Below, one piece after another: positions 1 to 5,084 of a DNA stretch of 5,287 nucleotides. Under the pieces are notes generated by a model. That model searched no databases, had not been told where the DNA came from, and saw only the letters and a program-made list of their open reading frames with translations. Position numbers and translations under genes: made by a program. The stretch is from Nitrospirota bacterium. Its GTDB lineage: Bacteria; Nitrospirota; Thermodesulfovibrionia; Thermodesulfovibrionales; Dissulfurispiraceae. Where the stretch lies: NCBI GenBank assembly GCA_016212685.1, contig JACREW010000101.1, forward strand, positions 1-5,287. The letters run 5' to 3'. Position 1 is the stretch's first letter. The number at the start of each line of letters is the position of its first letter.

Positions 1-597
1 ACATTTGAAGAAAATAAACTCCTTAAAAAAGAACTCACCGGAGCGCTCCTCGAAAAACAGCGTTATGCCGAGATCCTCCACGAAAATAAACGTTTAAAAG
101 AACTCCTCTCCTTGAAGGAGCATTCTCCAAAATACGTGGCATCCGCAAGGGTGATAGCGCGGGGCTACGATAAATTATTGCATACCATGATCCTCGATAA
201 GGGTAAAAACAGCGGCATAAAAAAAGACATGGCGGTCATAACGGCAAAAGGTCTTGCCGGTAAGATTTATTCCGTAAAGGACGAGTTTTCCGAGGTGTTG
301 CTTTTGAGTGACCCCAACTTCTCGGTAGCCGTCAGGCTACAAAACAGCAGGCGCGAAGGTATTGTAGCGGGAACGGGTTACAGGCATTCCCTCCTCAAAT
401 ACATACCCCCGGAGGAGGTAGTGGAAAAGGGCGAATCAGCCGTAACTTCGGGACTTGACGGCATTTTCCCTCCGGGATTGCCTGTAGGCTTGGTCAGCCA
501 TGTAAGGACAGAGGGAATAGAATTTTTTCAGGATATAAGGGTATTGCCGTTTCAGGATGATGCAACTATGGAAGAGGCGGTCATTTTAGGTAAATAA
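1..597 (+). CDS. mreC: Rod shape-determining protein MreC (5' partial)
   Basis: MreC is a periplasmic, membrane-anchored scaffold of the elongasome that links MreB/MreD to PBP2 and RodA. The frame is open from base 1, so 198 C-terminal residues are seen and the N-terminal cytoplasmic tail and membrane anchor are missing. Visible residues 1-40 are rich in Glu, Lys and Leu with heptad-like spacing (ENKLLKKEL, ENKRLKELL), matching the MreC coiled coil. The two beta-barrel domains follow: ARVIARGYDKLLHTMILDKG with NSGI and GLAGKI, then LLLSDPNFSVAVR, EGIVAGTG, and the family signature TSGLDGIFPPGLPVG. A TTG at 112 could be mistaken for a start, but the coiled coil upstream in the same frame shows it is internal. 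The stop lies 3 nt before mreD. MreC identity is firm from these conserved blocks and from the neighbours. Confidence 0.95.
   Translation, partial: TFEENKLLKKELTGALLEKQRYAEILHENKRLKELLSLKEHSPKYVASARVIARGYDKLLHTMILDKGKNSGIKKDMAVITAKGLAGKIYSVKDEFSEVLLLSDPNFSVAVRLQNSRREGIVAGTGYRHSLLKYIPPEEVVEKGESAVTSGLDGIFPPGLPVGLVSHVRTEGIEFFQDIRVLPFQDDATMEEAVILGK
390..418 (+). other. Hairpin over an internal SD-like site in mreC
   Basis: CCTCCTC at 390-396 is the exact reverse complement of GAGGAGG at 412-418, giving a 7-bp GC-rich stem with a 15-nt loop. The right arm contains most of a Shine-Dalgarno-like GGAGG (411-415), followed 5 nt later by an in-frame GTG (421). The DNA also encodes the ordinary MreC sequence SLLKYIPPEEVV, so codon choice alone could explain it. 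The complementarity is seen directly; any role in masking internal initiation or in pausing is inference. Confidence 0.35.
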
Positions 598-600
598 GCT

Positions 601-1107
601 ATGAATTATGCAAAATGGATATTCCTTATCTTTATGGCGTTTCTCTTGCAAACCCAGTTCTCTTTTTTCCGTAGTCCGCTGACTTTTACGGTTGTGCTCG
701 CTTATTATTTTGCCCTGAAAAGCCTGCCACGCCAAGCTTATTCGGGGGGATATTTCGGCAGCGGCGCCGAGATAAAGAGCGCCGCATTCGGGGCATTCAT
801 CGGTCTTCTGGAGGACATCCTTTCGGGCTCCGTCGTAGGCCCCAATTTTTTCAGCAAGGGACTGATAGGATTTATCAGTGTCGTGGCTTTCACCGAGGTC
901 GTGTTCAAATGGACGCCGGTTCTCGGCATTATCACTATAGTTCTCTTTACAGCGCTCGACGGGATTATTGTTGCGGGCATGCGTTTTTTGTTTACCGCTA
1001 TACACATAAACGTGGTTGCCGCGGCGCAGATTATTTTTATTCAGGCGCTTGTAAATATACCGGCCGGCATAATATTAAAACCCAAGAAATTCCGCCTAAC
1101 GGATTAA
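601..1107 (+). CDS. mreD: Rod shape-determining protein MreD
   Basis: MreD is a small integral membrane protein of the elongasome that associates with MreC and supports MreB-directed wall synthesis. The 168-residue length is typical. The protein is strongly hydrophobic, with about five or six likely membrane segments: near residues 5-20, 26-40, 61-79, 86-102, 107-130 and 135-158. The loop at 41-60 is polar and Gly-rich. The motif GAFIGLLEDILSGSVVG (64-80) is the characteristic MreD G-x3-GLL-x-D-x3-G block. ATG at 601 lies 3 nt after the mreC stop and opens directly into a first membrane helix (MNYAKWIFLIF), so the start is well placed. Only a weak ribosome binding site (TAGG, 587-590) precedes it, which suggests translational coupling to mreC. 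Sequence conservation in this family is low, so the call rests on the motif, topology and operon position together. Confidence 0.93.
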   Translation: MNYAKWIFLIFMAFLLQTQFSFFRSPLTFTVVLAYYFALKSLPRQAYSGGYFGSGAEIKSAAFGAFIGLLEDILSGSVVGPNFFSKGLIGFISVVAFTEVVFKWTPVLGIITIVLFTALDGIIVAGMRFLFTAIHINVVAAAQIIFIQALVNIPAGIILKPKKFRLTD

Positions 1108-1108
1108 T

Positions 1109-2932
1109 ATGACGTTATACAGAATAAAATTAGGCTCTTACATTATAATCGGGATATTCCTGATATTGGGTTTCCGTCTCTGGCAGCTCCAGATGCTGGA
1201 CGGCGATAAATATAAAAAGTTGTCGGAGGACAACAGGCTGAGGATATTAAAAACTCCGGCGCCGAGGGGCATCATATATGACAGGAACGGGATACCGCTG
1301 GTTAAAAATATCCCCTTCTTCAGCGTATCCATTACCACGGACAATCTAAAGGGAATAGATATCGATTCTCTCTCCGCCCTTCTCGGCTTAAGAAGGCAGG
1401 ATGTTGAAGAGAAGCTCAACAAAAAGGACAATAGCCCTTTTGTCCCGGTAAAACTCAAACAGGGATTGAGCTTCGAAGAAATAGCCCGTATCGAGGCCGG
1501 GAGGTCGGACTTTCCGGGACTCTTTGTGGAGACGGATGTAGGAAGGGAGTACCTCTTTGGTAAGGTAGGAGCCCATATTATCGGATATTTAGGAAAGATA
1601 ACCCAGACACAGATGAAAAATCCCGAACTCAGGCATTTCCCTCCCGATGCATTGATAGGCCAGTGGGGGGTTGAGGCGCTGCTTGACGCGCAACTCAGGG
1701 GAATTCCCGGAGAAAGGATAATAGAGGTAGACGCCCTCGGAAGAGAATTGAGGATGATACAGGAAAGGCAGTCAGTAAAAGGCAATGACACAGCGCTCAG
1801 TATAGATATTAACATTCAGAAGGCGGTGGAGGATTCGTTCAGGGATAAGGCAGGCGCCCTTGTGGCGCTCAAGCCTGATTCCGGAGAGATACTCGCCCTC
1901 GAAAGCCTGCCATCCTTTGATCCCAACATCTTTTCGCGGGGCATAGTCTACGCTGATTGGAAGGCATTGATGGAAGATAAAAAAAAGCCGATGCTGAACA
2001 GGGCCGTCCAGAGCCAATATCCTCCCGGATCCACTTTTAAGATAATAACGGCGATAGCGGCGCTCGAAGAGGGGGTAATCCATCCGGATACAAAGGTTGC
2101 GTGCACCGGCGGGATAAATTTCGGGAAGTGGACATTCGGGTGCTGGAAAAAGGGAGGACACGGCTCCGTAGATTTTCATAAAGGGATTGTGGAATCATGC
2201 GATGTATATTTCTATGAGTTGGGCAAGAGACTGGGAATGGACAGGATTTATAAATATGCCGATGCCTTCGGGCTCGGCAGGGAAACAGGGATCGAATTGG
2301 TGCCTGTAAAAGAACGGCAGGGGCTCATACCCAACACAGCATGGAAAAAAGAAAGGAAGAAAACACCGTGGTATCTCGGAGATACCTTCATTTCAGCCAT
2401 AGGACAGGGATACGTTACAACAACGCCGATTCAGATGGCTGTAATGATGTCGACCTTTGCCAACGGAGGAACCATACACAAACCGCACTTAATAAAGGGA
2501 AATCACGCTCCGGCAGGGGTGGTGAAATTAAAACCGGAAACCATAGAAATGATAAAGGACGCACTGTCCGGCGTTATTAACGAACCTAACGGCACGGCGC
2601 AGGGAGCGCGATCTTCATTAACCGTGATAGGCGGTAAGACCGGGACCGCGCAAGTCGTCGGCAAAAAAAAGGGGGCGGTAGCCGAGCGATTTATGGACCA
2701 CGCATGGTTCGTTGCATTCGCACCTGTGGATAAGCCGGAAATAGCTCTCTCGGTCTTTGTGGAGCATGGTGGAGGAGGAGGAGCTGTTGCGGCGCCTATA
2801 GCAAAGAGGGCTATAGAAGCGTACATGAAAAGCAAAAACGGGCAAGAGGCAATAGGCAAGTCTATGACCCGTCCACAGGATGTTGCGCATGGGTCACGAC
2901 CCATAGGGGGGCAAAAAGATGCTGAAAATTGA
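1109..2932 (+). CDS. mrdA: Penicillin-binding protein 2 (peptidoglycan D,D-transpeptidase)
   Basis: PBP2 is the class B monofunctional transpeptidase that crosslinks glycan strands made by RodA during lateral wall growth. It sits in the inner membrane facing the periplasm. The 607-residue length is normal. A single membrane anchor lies near residues 8-23. The pedestal domain carries APRGIIYDRNG (51-61) and IGQWGVEALLDAQLRGIPG (183-201). The transpeptidase domain runs from about 246 to 572 with the three catalytic motifs: STFK with nucleophile Ser308, SCD (363-365; SxD rather than SxN is usual in PBP2) and KTGTAQ (510-515). Five glycines (554-558) form the loop before AAPIAK. Cys332 and Cys345 flank the loop leading to CWKKGGHG. 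The Gly/Lys-rich tail after 573 looks flexible. The ATG follows the mreD stop by 1 nt with only a weak GGA at 1101, implying coupling. The end overlaps rodA by 14 nt. PBP3/FtsI is an alternative for the fold, but the RodA/MreCD context favours PBP2. Confidence 0.96.
   Translation: MTLYRIKLGSYIIIGIFLILGFRLWQLQMLDGDKYKKLSEDNRLRILKTPAPRGIIYDRNGIPLVKNIPFFSVSITTDNLKGIDIDSLSALLGLRRQDVEEKLNKKDNSPFVPVKLKQGLSFEEIARIEAGRSDFPGLFVETDVGREYLFGKVGAHIIGYLGKITQTQMKNPELRHFPPDALIGQWGVEALLDAQLRGIPGERIIEVDALGRELRMIQERQSVKGNDTALSIDINIQKAVEDSFRDKAGALVALKPDSGEILALESLPSFDPNIFSRGIVYADWKALMEDKKKPMLNRAVQSQYPPGSTFKIITAIAALEEGVIHPDTKVACTGGINFGKWTFGCWKKGGHGSVDFHKGIVESCDVYFYELGKRLGMDRIYKYADAFGLGRETGIELVPVKERQGLIPNTAWKKERKKTPWYLGDTFISAIGQGYVTTTPIQMAVMMSTFANGGTIHKPHLIKGNHAPAGVVKLKPETIEMIKDALSGVINEPNGTAQGARSSLTVIGGKTGTAQVVGKKKGAVAERFMDHAWFVAFAPVDKPEIALSVFVEHGGGGGAVAAPIAKRAIEAYMKSKNGQEAIGKSMTRPQDVAHGSRPIGGQKDAEN
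2889..2904. repeat. Inverted repeat at the mrdA/rodA junction
   Basis: ATGGGTC (2889-2895) and GACCCAT (2898-2904) are perfect 7-base inverted arms separated by AC. In RNA they would fold as a 6-bp stem with a CACG loop. The structure ends one base before the rodA ribosome binding site. An upstream TGACCCGT (2865-2872) can pair with the left arm instead, making two mutually exclusive stems. All of this lies inside the coding sequence of the PBP2 C-terminal tail. The symmetry is seen; a role in setting rodA translation is inferred. Confidence 0.5.
2905..2911 (+). promoter_or_regulatory. Ribosome binding site of rodA
   Basis: AGGGGGG lies 7 nt before the rodA ATG and inside the last codons of mrdA. 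It is the only strong Shine-Dalgarno-like sequence among the visible elongasome genes and supports the ATG at 2919 despite the 14-nt overlap with mrdA. Confidence 0.7.
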
Positions 2933-4046
2933 CAGAAGGCTGATAAAAAACTTCGACTGGATAACGCTCCTGCTGATAACTACTCTTTCCCTTATCGGCA
3001 TAATGACTATTTACAGCGCGACACGTCCTCCGCTCGGGGTGGGCGAACACCCTGACTTTTATGCAAAGCAGATGTTGTGGTTTATGATAAGCATGACAGC
3101 GCTTATTGTAGTCGCAACCGTCAACTATATATGGCTTTACAGAATATCCTATCCGCTCTATGCCCTCGGGCTGATTCTTTTGATTGTCGTGCTTTTCACA
3201 GGGAGGACGAGCATGGGGGCGCAGAGGTGGCTGAGCATAGGGCCGGTCTCTTTTCAGCCTTCCGAATTTTTCAGGATTTTCTTTATAGCCGGTTTTACCG
3301 CGTATCTTACCAATATCGGCAACCGTTTCACCGAAAAGATTCCCCTTAAGAGCATAATGATATTCGCGATATTCCCCCTCGTTTTATTGATTAAACAGCC
3401 TGACTTAGGAACCGCAATACTTCTGATGTCGCTGTTCGTCATACTGTCTGTTTCAAAAGGAATAAGCAGGAAGATTACGACACTCATAATCATTATCGGA
3501 CTTATTTCGATCCCCTTCTTAGGCAATATCTTCTGGGAAGGCCTCAAAGAATATCAGAAAAACCGCCTGATAGCCTTTATCGATCCCGATATAGACCCGG
3601 CAGGCATAGGTTATCACATCACGCAGTCGAAGATATCGGTAGGCTCCGGGGGCTTTTTCGGAAAAGGTTACTTGAAAGGCACGCAGGGACCGCTCAGGTT
3701 TTTGCCTGAAAAACATACCGATTTCATATTTTCGGTATTCGCCGAGGAGTGGGGTTTTATCGGAAGCGCTCTGCTTTTAGGAATATATTTACTGCTCTTT
3801 TTAAGGGGGCTGGATACTGCAATGAAGGCGAAAGATGAATTCGGGAGATTAGCTGCAACAGGGATAACCGCGATGTTCTTCATATACTTCTGTGTCAATA
3901 TAGGCATGACCCTCGGGATAATGCCGGTAGTGGGGGTTCCCCTGCCCTTTGTGAGCTACGGCGGCACCGCGCTCCTGAGCAATTTCATAGCTGCGGGCAT
4001 ATTGATAAACATCAGAACGAGAAGGTTTGAATTGTTTTATCCGTAA
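2919..4046 (+). CDS. rodA: RodA, SEDS-family peptidoglycan glycosyltransferase
   Basis: RodA is the polytopic SEDS glycosyltransferase that polymerises lipid II into glycan strands in complex with PBP2. The 375-residue length matches the family, and about ten hydrophobic segments are visible. Conserved blocks in order are MGAQRWLSIGPVSFQPSE (99-116), KQPDLGTAI (159-167), the long extracytoplasmic loop with IGYHITQSKISVGSGGFFGKG (230-250), LPEKHTDFIFSVFAEEWG (262-279) and the C-terminal GVPLPFVSYGGTALLSN (339-355). Asp268 in HTDF aligns by motif with the essential aspartate of characterised RodA proteins. The residue three after QPSE is Arg119, where Lys is more usual. RodA is preferred over FtsW because the gene is fused by overlap to mrdA and follows mreCD. 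The ATG at 2919 is backed by a strong ribosome binding site 7 nt upstream and opens with the typical short cytoplasmic tail (KNFDW) before helix 1. Confidence 0.96.
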   Translation: MLKIDRRLIKNFDWITLLLITTLSLIGIMTIYSATRPPLGVGEHPDFYAKQMLWFMISMTALIVVATVNYIWLYRISYPLYALGLILLIVVLFTGRTSMGAQRWLSIGPVSFQPSEFFRIFFIAGFTAYLTNIGNRFTEKIPLKSIMIFAIFPLVLLIKQPDLGTAILLMSLFVILSVSKGISRKITTLIIIIGLISIPFLGNIFWEGLKEYQKNRLIAFIDPDIDPAGIGYHITQSKISVGSGGFFGKGYLKGTQGPLRFLPEKHTDFIFSVFAEEWGFIGSALLLGIYLLLFLRGLDTAMKAKDEFGRLAATGITAMFFIYFCVNIGMTLGIMPVVGVPLPFVSYGGTALLSNFIAAGILINIRTRRFELFYP

Positions 4047-4052
4047 GCGTAA

Positions 4053-4070
4053 TGCGTTTATTGCGTTTAT
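4053..4070. repeat. Tandem 9-bp repeat overlapping the ribH -35 region
   Basis: Two perfect adjacent copies of TGCGTTTAT occupy 4053-4061 and 4062-4070. A related GCGTAA lies immediately upstream (4047-4052). The predicted -35 hexamer starts at the last base of the first copy and runs into the second. Inverted versions of the core (AACGCA, TTACGC) lie downstream at 4102-4116. Paired short direct repeats over a -35 region look like an operator, but no regulator is encoded in the window, so function is inferred. Confidence 0.5.
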
Positions 4071-4089
4071 CGGAGTATAGCGTTATAAT
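4061..4089 (+). promoter_or_regulatory. Predicted sigma70-type promoter for ribH-nusB
   Basis: The gap between rodA and ribH carries a perfect -10 hexamer TATAAT (4084-4089) and a half-consensus -35 TTGCGT (4061-4066), with the ideal 17-nt spacing. Transcription would begin near 4096, giving a leader of about 44 nt before ribH. This suggests that the riboflavin/antitermination group can be expressed separately from the elongasome genes. No rho-independent terminator precedes it, so read-through from rodA may add to it. Confidence 0.6.
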
Positions 4090-4103
4090 TACATAGTTTT
4101 TTT

Positions 4104-4119
4104 ACGCACTAACGCACGA
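4104..4119. repeat. Tandem ACGCAC repeat in the ribH leader
   Basis: ACGCACTA (4104-4111) is followed directly by ACGCACGA (4112-4119), an 8-bp near-tandem repeat just downstream of the predicted transcription start. AACGCA (4111-4116) is the reverse complement of the TGCGTT core in the upstream TGCGTTTAT repeats, and TTACGC (4102-4107) is the reverse complement of GCGTAA (4047-4052). The promoter is therefore bracketed by oppositely oriented copies of one short motif. The copies are seen; binding by a regulator is conjecture. Confidence 0.4.
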
Positions 4120-4128
4120 CACTATAAC

Positions 4129-4133
4129 GGAGG
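4129..4133 (+). promoter_or_regulatory. Ribosome binding site of ribH
   Basis: GGAGG lies 6 nt before the ATG at 4140. It is a near-consensus Shine-Dalgarno and fixes the ribH start. It contrasts with the absence of any such site before nusB and the metallophosphoesterase gene. Confidence 0.85.
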
Positions 4134-4139
4134 TTTATT

Positions 4140-4601
4140 ATGAAAATCATAGAAGGCGAGCTTCAAGCAAAGGGTATTAGATTCGGCATTGTTGTAAGCA
4201 GATTTAATGATTTTATAACATCACGTCTCCTTGACGGAGCGGTTGACGCTTTGGTAAGACACGGCGCAAAGCAAGACGATATAGAGGTGGTGAAGGTGCC
4301 GGGGTCATTCGAGATACCTCTTGCCGCAAAAAAAATGGCCTCAAAAGGCTCATACGGCGCGGTCATATGCCTCGGCACCGTTATACGGGGAGCAACTCCT
4401 CATTTTGACTATGTAGCGTCCGAGGTCTCGAAAGGCATAGCTGCGGCATCCCTTGAGACAGGGGTTCCCATAGCCTTCGGCGTGATAACCTCCGATACGA
4501 TCGAACAGGCAGTCGAAAGGGCAGGCACAAAGGCGGGCAATAAGGGATGGGACGCAGCCATTACAGCGATAGAAATGGCACAGGTGCTCAAAAAGTTATG
4601 A
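4140..4601 (+). CDS. ribH: 6,7-dimethyl-8-ribityllumazine synthase
   Basis: RibH catalyses the penultimate step of riboflavin synthesis. It condenses 5-amino-6-ribitylamino-uracil with 3,4-dihydroxy-2-butanone 4-phosphate to give lumazine, usually in a cytoplasmic pentamer or 60-mer shell. The 153-residue length is standard. Visible motifs are the N-terminal SRFN (20-23) that contacts the pyrimidine substrate, PGSFEIP (54-60), GTVIRGATPHFDYV (79-92) with the catalytic-type His88, and the C-terminal block TIEQAVERAGTKAGNKG (120-136) with Arg127 and Lys135 for phosphate binding. These residues fall at the same numbers as in the Bacillus subtilis enzyme as I recall it. The start is fixed by a strong ribosome binding site. 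No other riboflavin genes are in the window, so the rest of the pathway must be elsewhere. The gene has its own predicted promoter and is followed by nusB after 28 nt. Confidence 0.97.
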   Translation: MKIIEGELQAKGIRFGIVVSRFNDFITSRLLDGAVDALVRHGAKQDDIEVVKVPGSFEIPLAAKKMASKGSYGAVICLGTVIRGATPHFDYVASEVSKGIAAASLETGVPIAFGVITSDTIEQAVERAGTKAGNKGWDAAITAIEMAQVLKKL

Positions 4602-4627
4602 GTTTAGAGTTAAGAGTTATGAGTTAA
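4598..4627 (+). other. Nine-codon reading frame bridging ribH and nusB
   Basis: An ATG (4598-4600) overlaps the ribH TGA stop as ATGA and opens a frame reading MSLELRVMS, which ends at TAA (4625-4627). That stop is only 2 nt before the nusB ATG. The peptide is made entirely from the heptamer repeat array, so it is unlikely to have a function of its own. The layout could let ribosomes finishing ribH reinitiate, cross the array and reach nusB, which lacks a Shine-Dalgarno. The frame is seen; its translation is inferred and may be chance. Confidence 0.2.
4600..4627. repeat. Heptanucleotide tandem repeat between ribH and nusB
   Basis: Four contiguous 7-base units with consensus GAGTTAA fill the ribH-nusB gap. 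Units 2 and 4 match exactly, unit 1 ends in TTA and unit 3 ends in TAT. The preceding AAGTTAT (4593-4599) is a degenerate fifth unit in phase and contributes the last codons of ribH. In the ribH frame the array places TGA, TAG, TAA and TGA in succession, blocking read-through. Arrays like this expand or shrink by slippage. It resembles dispersed heptamer arrays known from cyanobacterial genomes only in kind; no relationship is claimed. Confidence 0.85.
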
Positions 4628-4629
4628 TC

Positions 4630-5076
4630 ATGAAGCGGAGAAAAGCCCGTGAGTACGCGCTGCAATTTTTATACAGAATCGATTTCGTAAATGTTTCTCC
4701 GGAAAACAACAAAGGGGCAAAACGCCTTCCCAATATTAAAAACAACTTCGAAATCTTCTGGGCTGACACGGCAGAAAAAGATTCCGACACAAAGGCATTC
4801 GCCGAAGACATAATCTCAGGGACCATCAAAAACCTCAAGGAAATAGACCCACTGATTCAAAAAACGGCACAAAAATGGAATATCTCTCGGATGGCAAGCA
4901 TCGACAGGAATATTTTAAGATTCGCCACGTATGAGCTTTTGTTCAGGAAAGATATTCCGGCGGCGGTGACAATTAACGAAGCCCTTGAAATCGCCAAAAA
5001 ATATTCCACATTGGAATCCGCGCCCTTTATTAACGGCATCCTCGACAAGATAGCGAAAGAACACGCCAAGAAATGA
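4630..5076 (+). CDS. nusB: Transcription antitermination factor NusB
   Basis: NusB is a small all-helical RNA-binding protein. With NusE (ribosomal protein S10) it binds boxA RNA and promotes antitermination in ribosomal RNA operons. The 148-residue length is typical. The N-terminal KRRKAREYALQFLYRID (2-18) is the usual NusB opening, with an Arg-rich RNA-binding start. The C-terminal half holds W83, RMASIDRNILRFATYELL (87-104), DIPAAVTINEALEIAKKY (108-125) and FINGILDKIA (133-142), all family signatures. Residues 22-50 form a polar, Lys/Asn-rich stretch between helices that looks variable. The ATG at 4630 is chosen because it gives the canonical N-terminus. It has no recognisable Shine-Dalgarno, since the upstream space is filled by the heptamer array. 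It is the second gene of the ribH group and ends 8 nt before the metallophosphoesterase gene. Confidence 0.95.
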   Translation: MKRRKAREYALQFLYRIDFVNVSPENNKGAKRLPNIKNNFEIFWADTAEKDSDTKAFAEDIISGTIKNLKEIDPLIQKTAQKWNISRMASIDRNILRFATYELLFRKDIPAAVTINEALEIAKKYSTLESAPFINGILDKIAKEHAKK

Positions 5077-5084
5077 AATGAATT

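Noticed and set aside
112..597. mreC starting at TTG 112
   Set aside because: The same frame is open to base 1 and the upstream 37 codons encode a typical MreC coiled coil, so TTG 112 is an internal leucine codon.
586..1005. Long open frames on the minus strand opposite mreD
   Set aside because: They lie antisense to a clearly conserved gene, have no membrane or domain pattern of their own, and their composition fits a shadow of the plus-strand coding frame. The same applies to the minus-strand frames at 1138-1815, 1772-2179 and 2503-2904.
2195..2203. Defective second catalytic motif in PBP2 (SCD instead of SxN)
   Set aside because: SxD is the usual form in PBP2 proteins, so this is normal rather than a lost catalytic residue.
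2771..2782. GGA trinucleotide microsatellite in mrdA
   Set aside because: The four GGA codons encode the glycine loop expected after the VEHG segment of PBP2, and changes in unit number would stay in frame, so there is no reason to treat it as a separate element.
4075..4103. Rho-independent terminator after rodA ending in the T7 run 4097-4103
   Set aside because: There is no GC-rich stem directly before the T run. The only nearby self-complementarity is a weak TATA/TATA pairing, and the region is better explained as a promoter.
4047..4139. FMN riboswitch upstream of ribH
   Set aside because: The gap is only 93 nt and the predicted transcript leader only about 44 nt, too short for the multi-helix FMN element, and none of its conserved G-rich blocks are visible.
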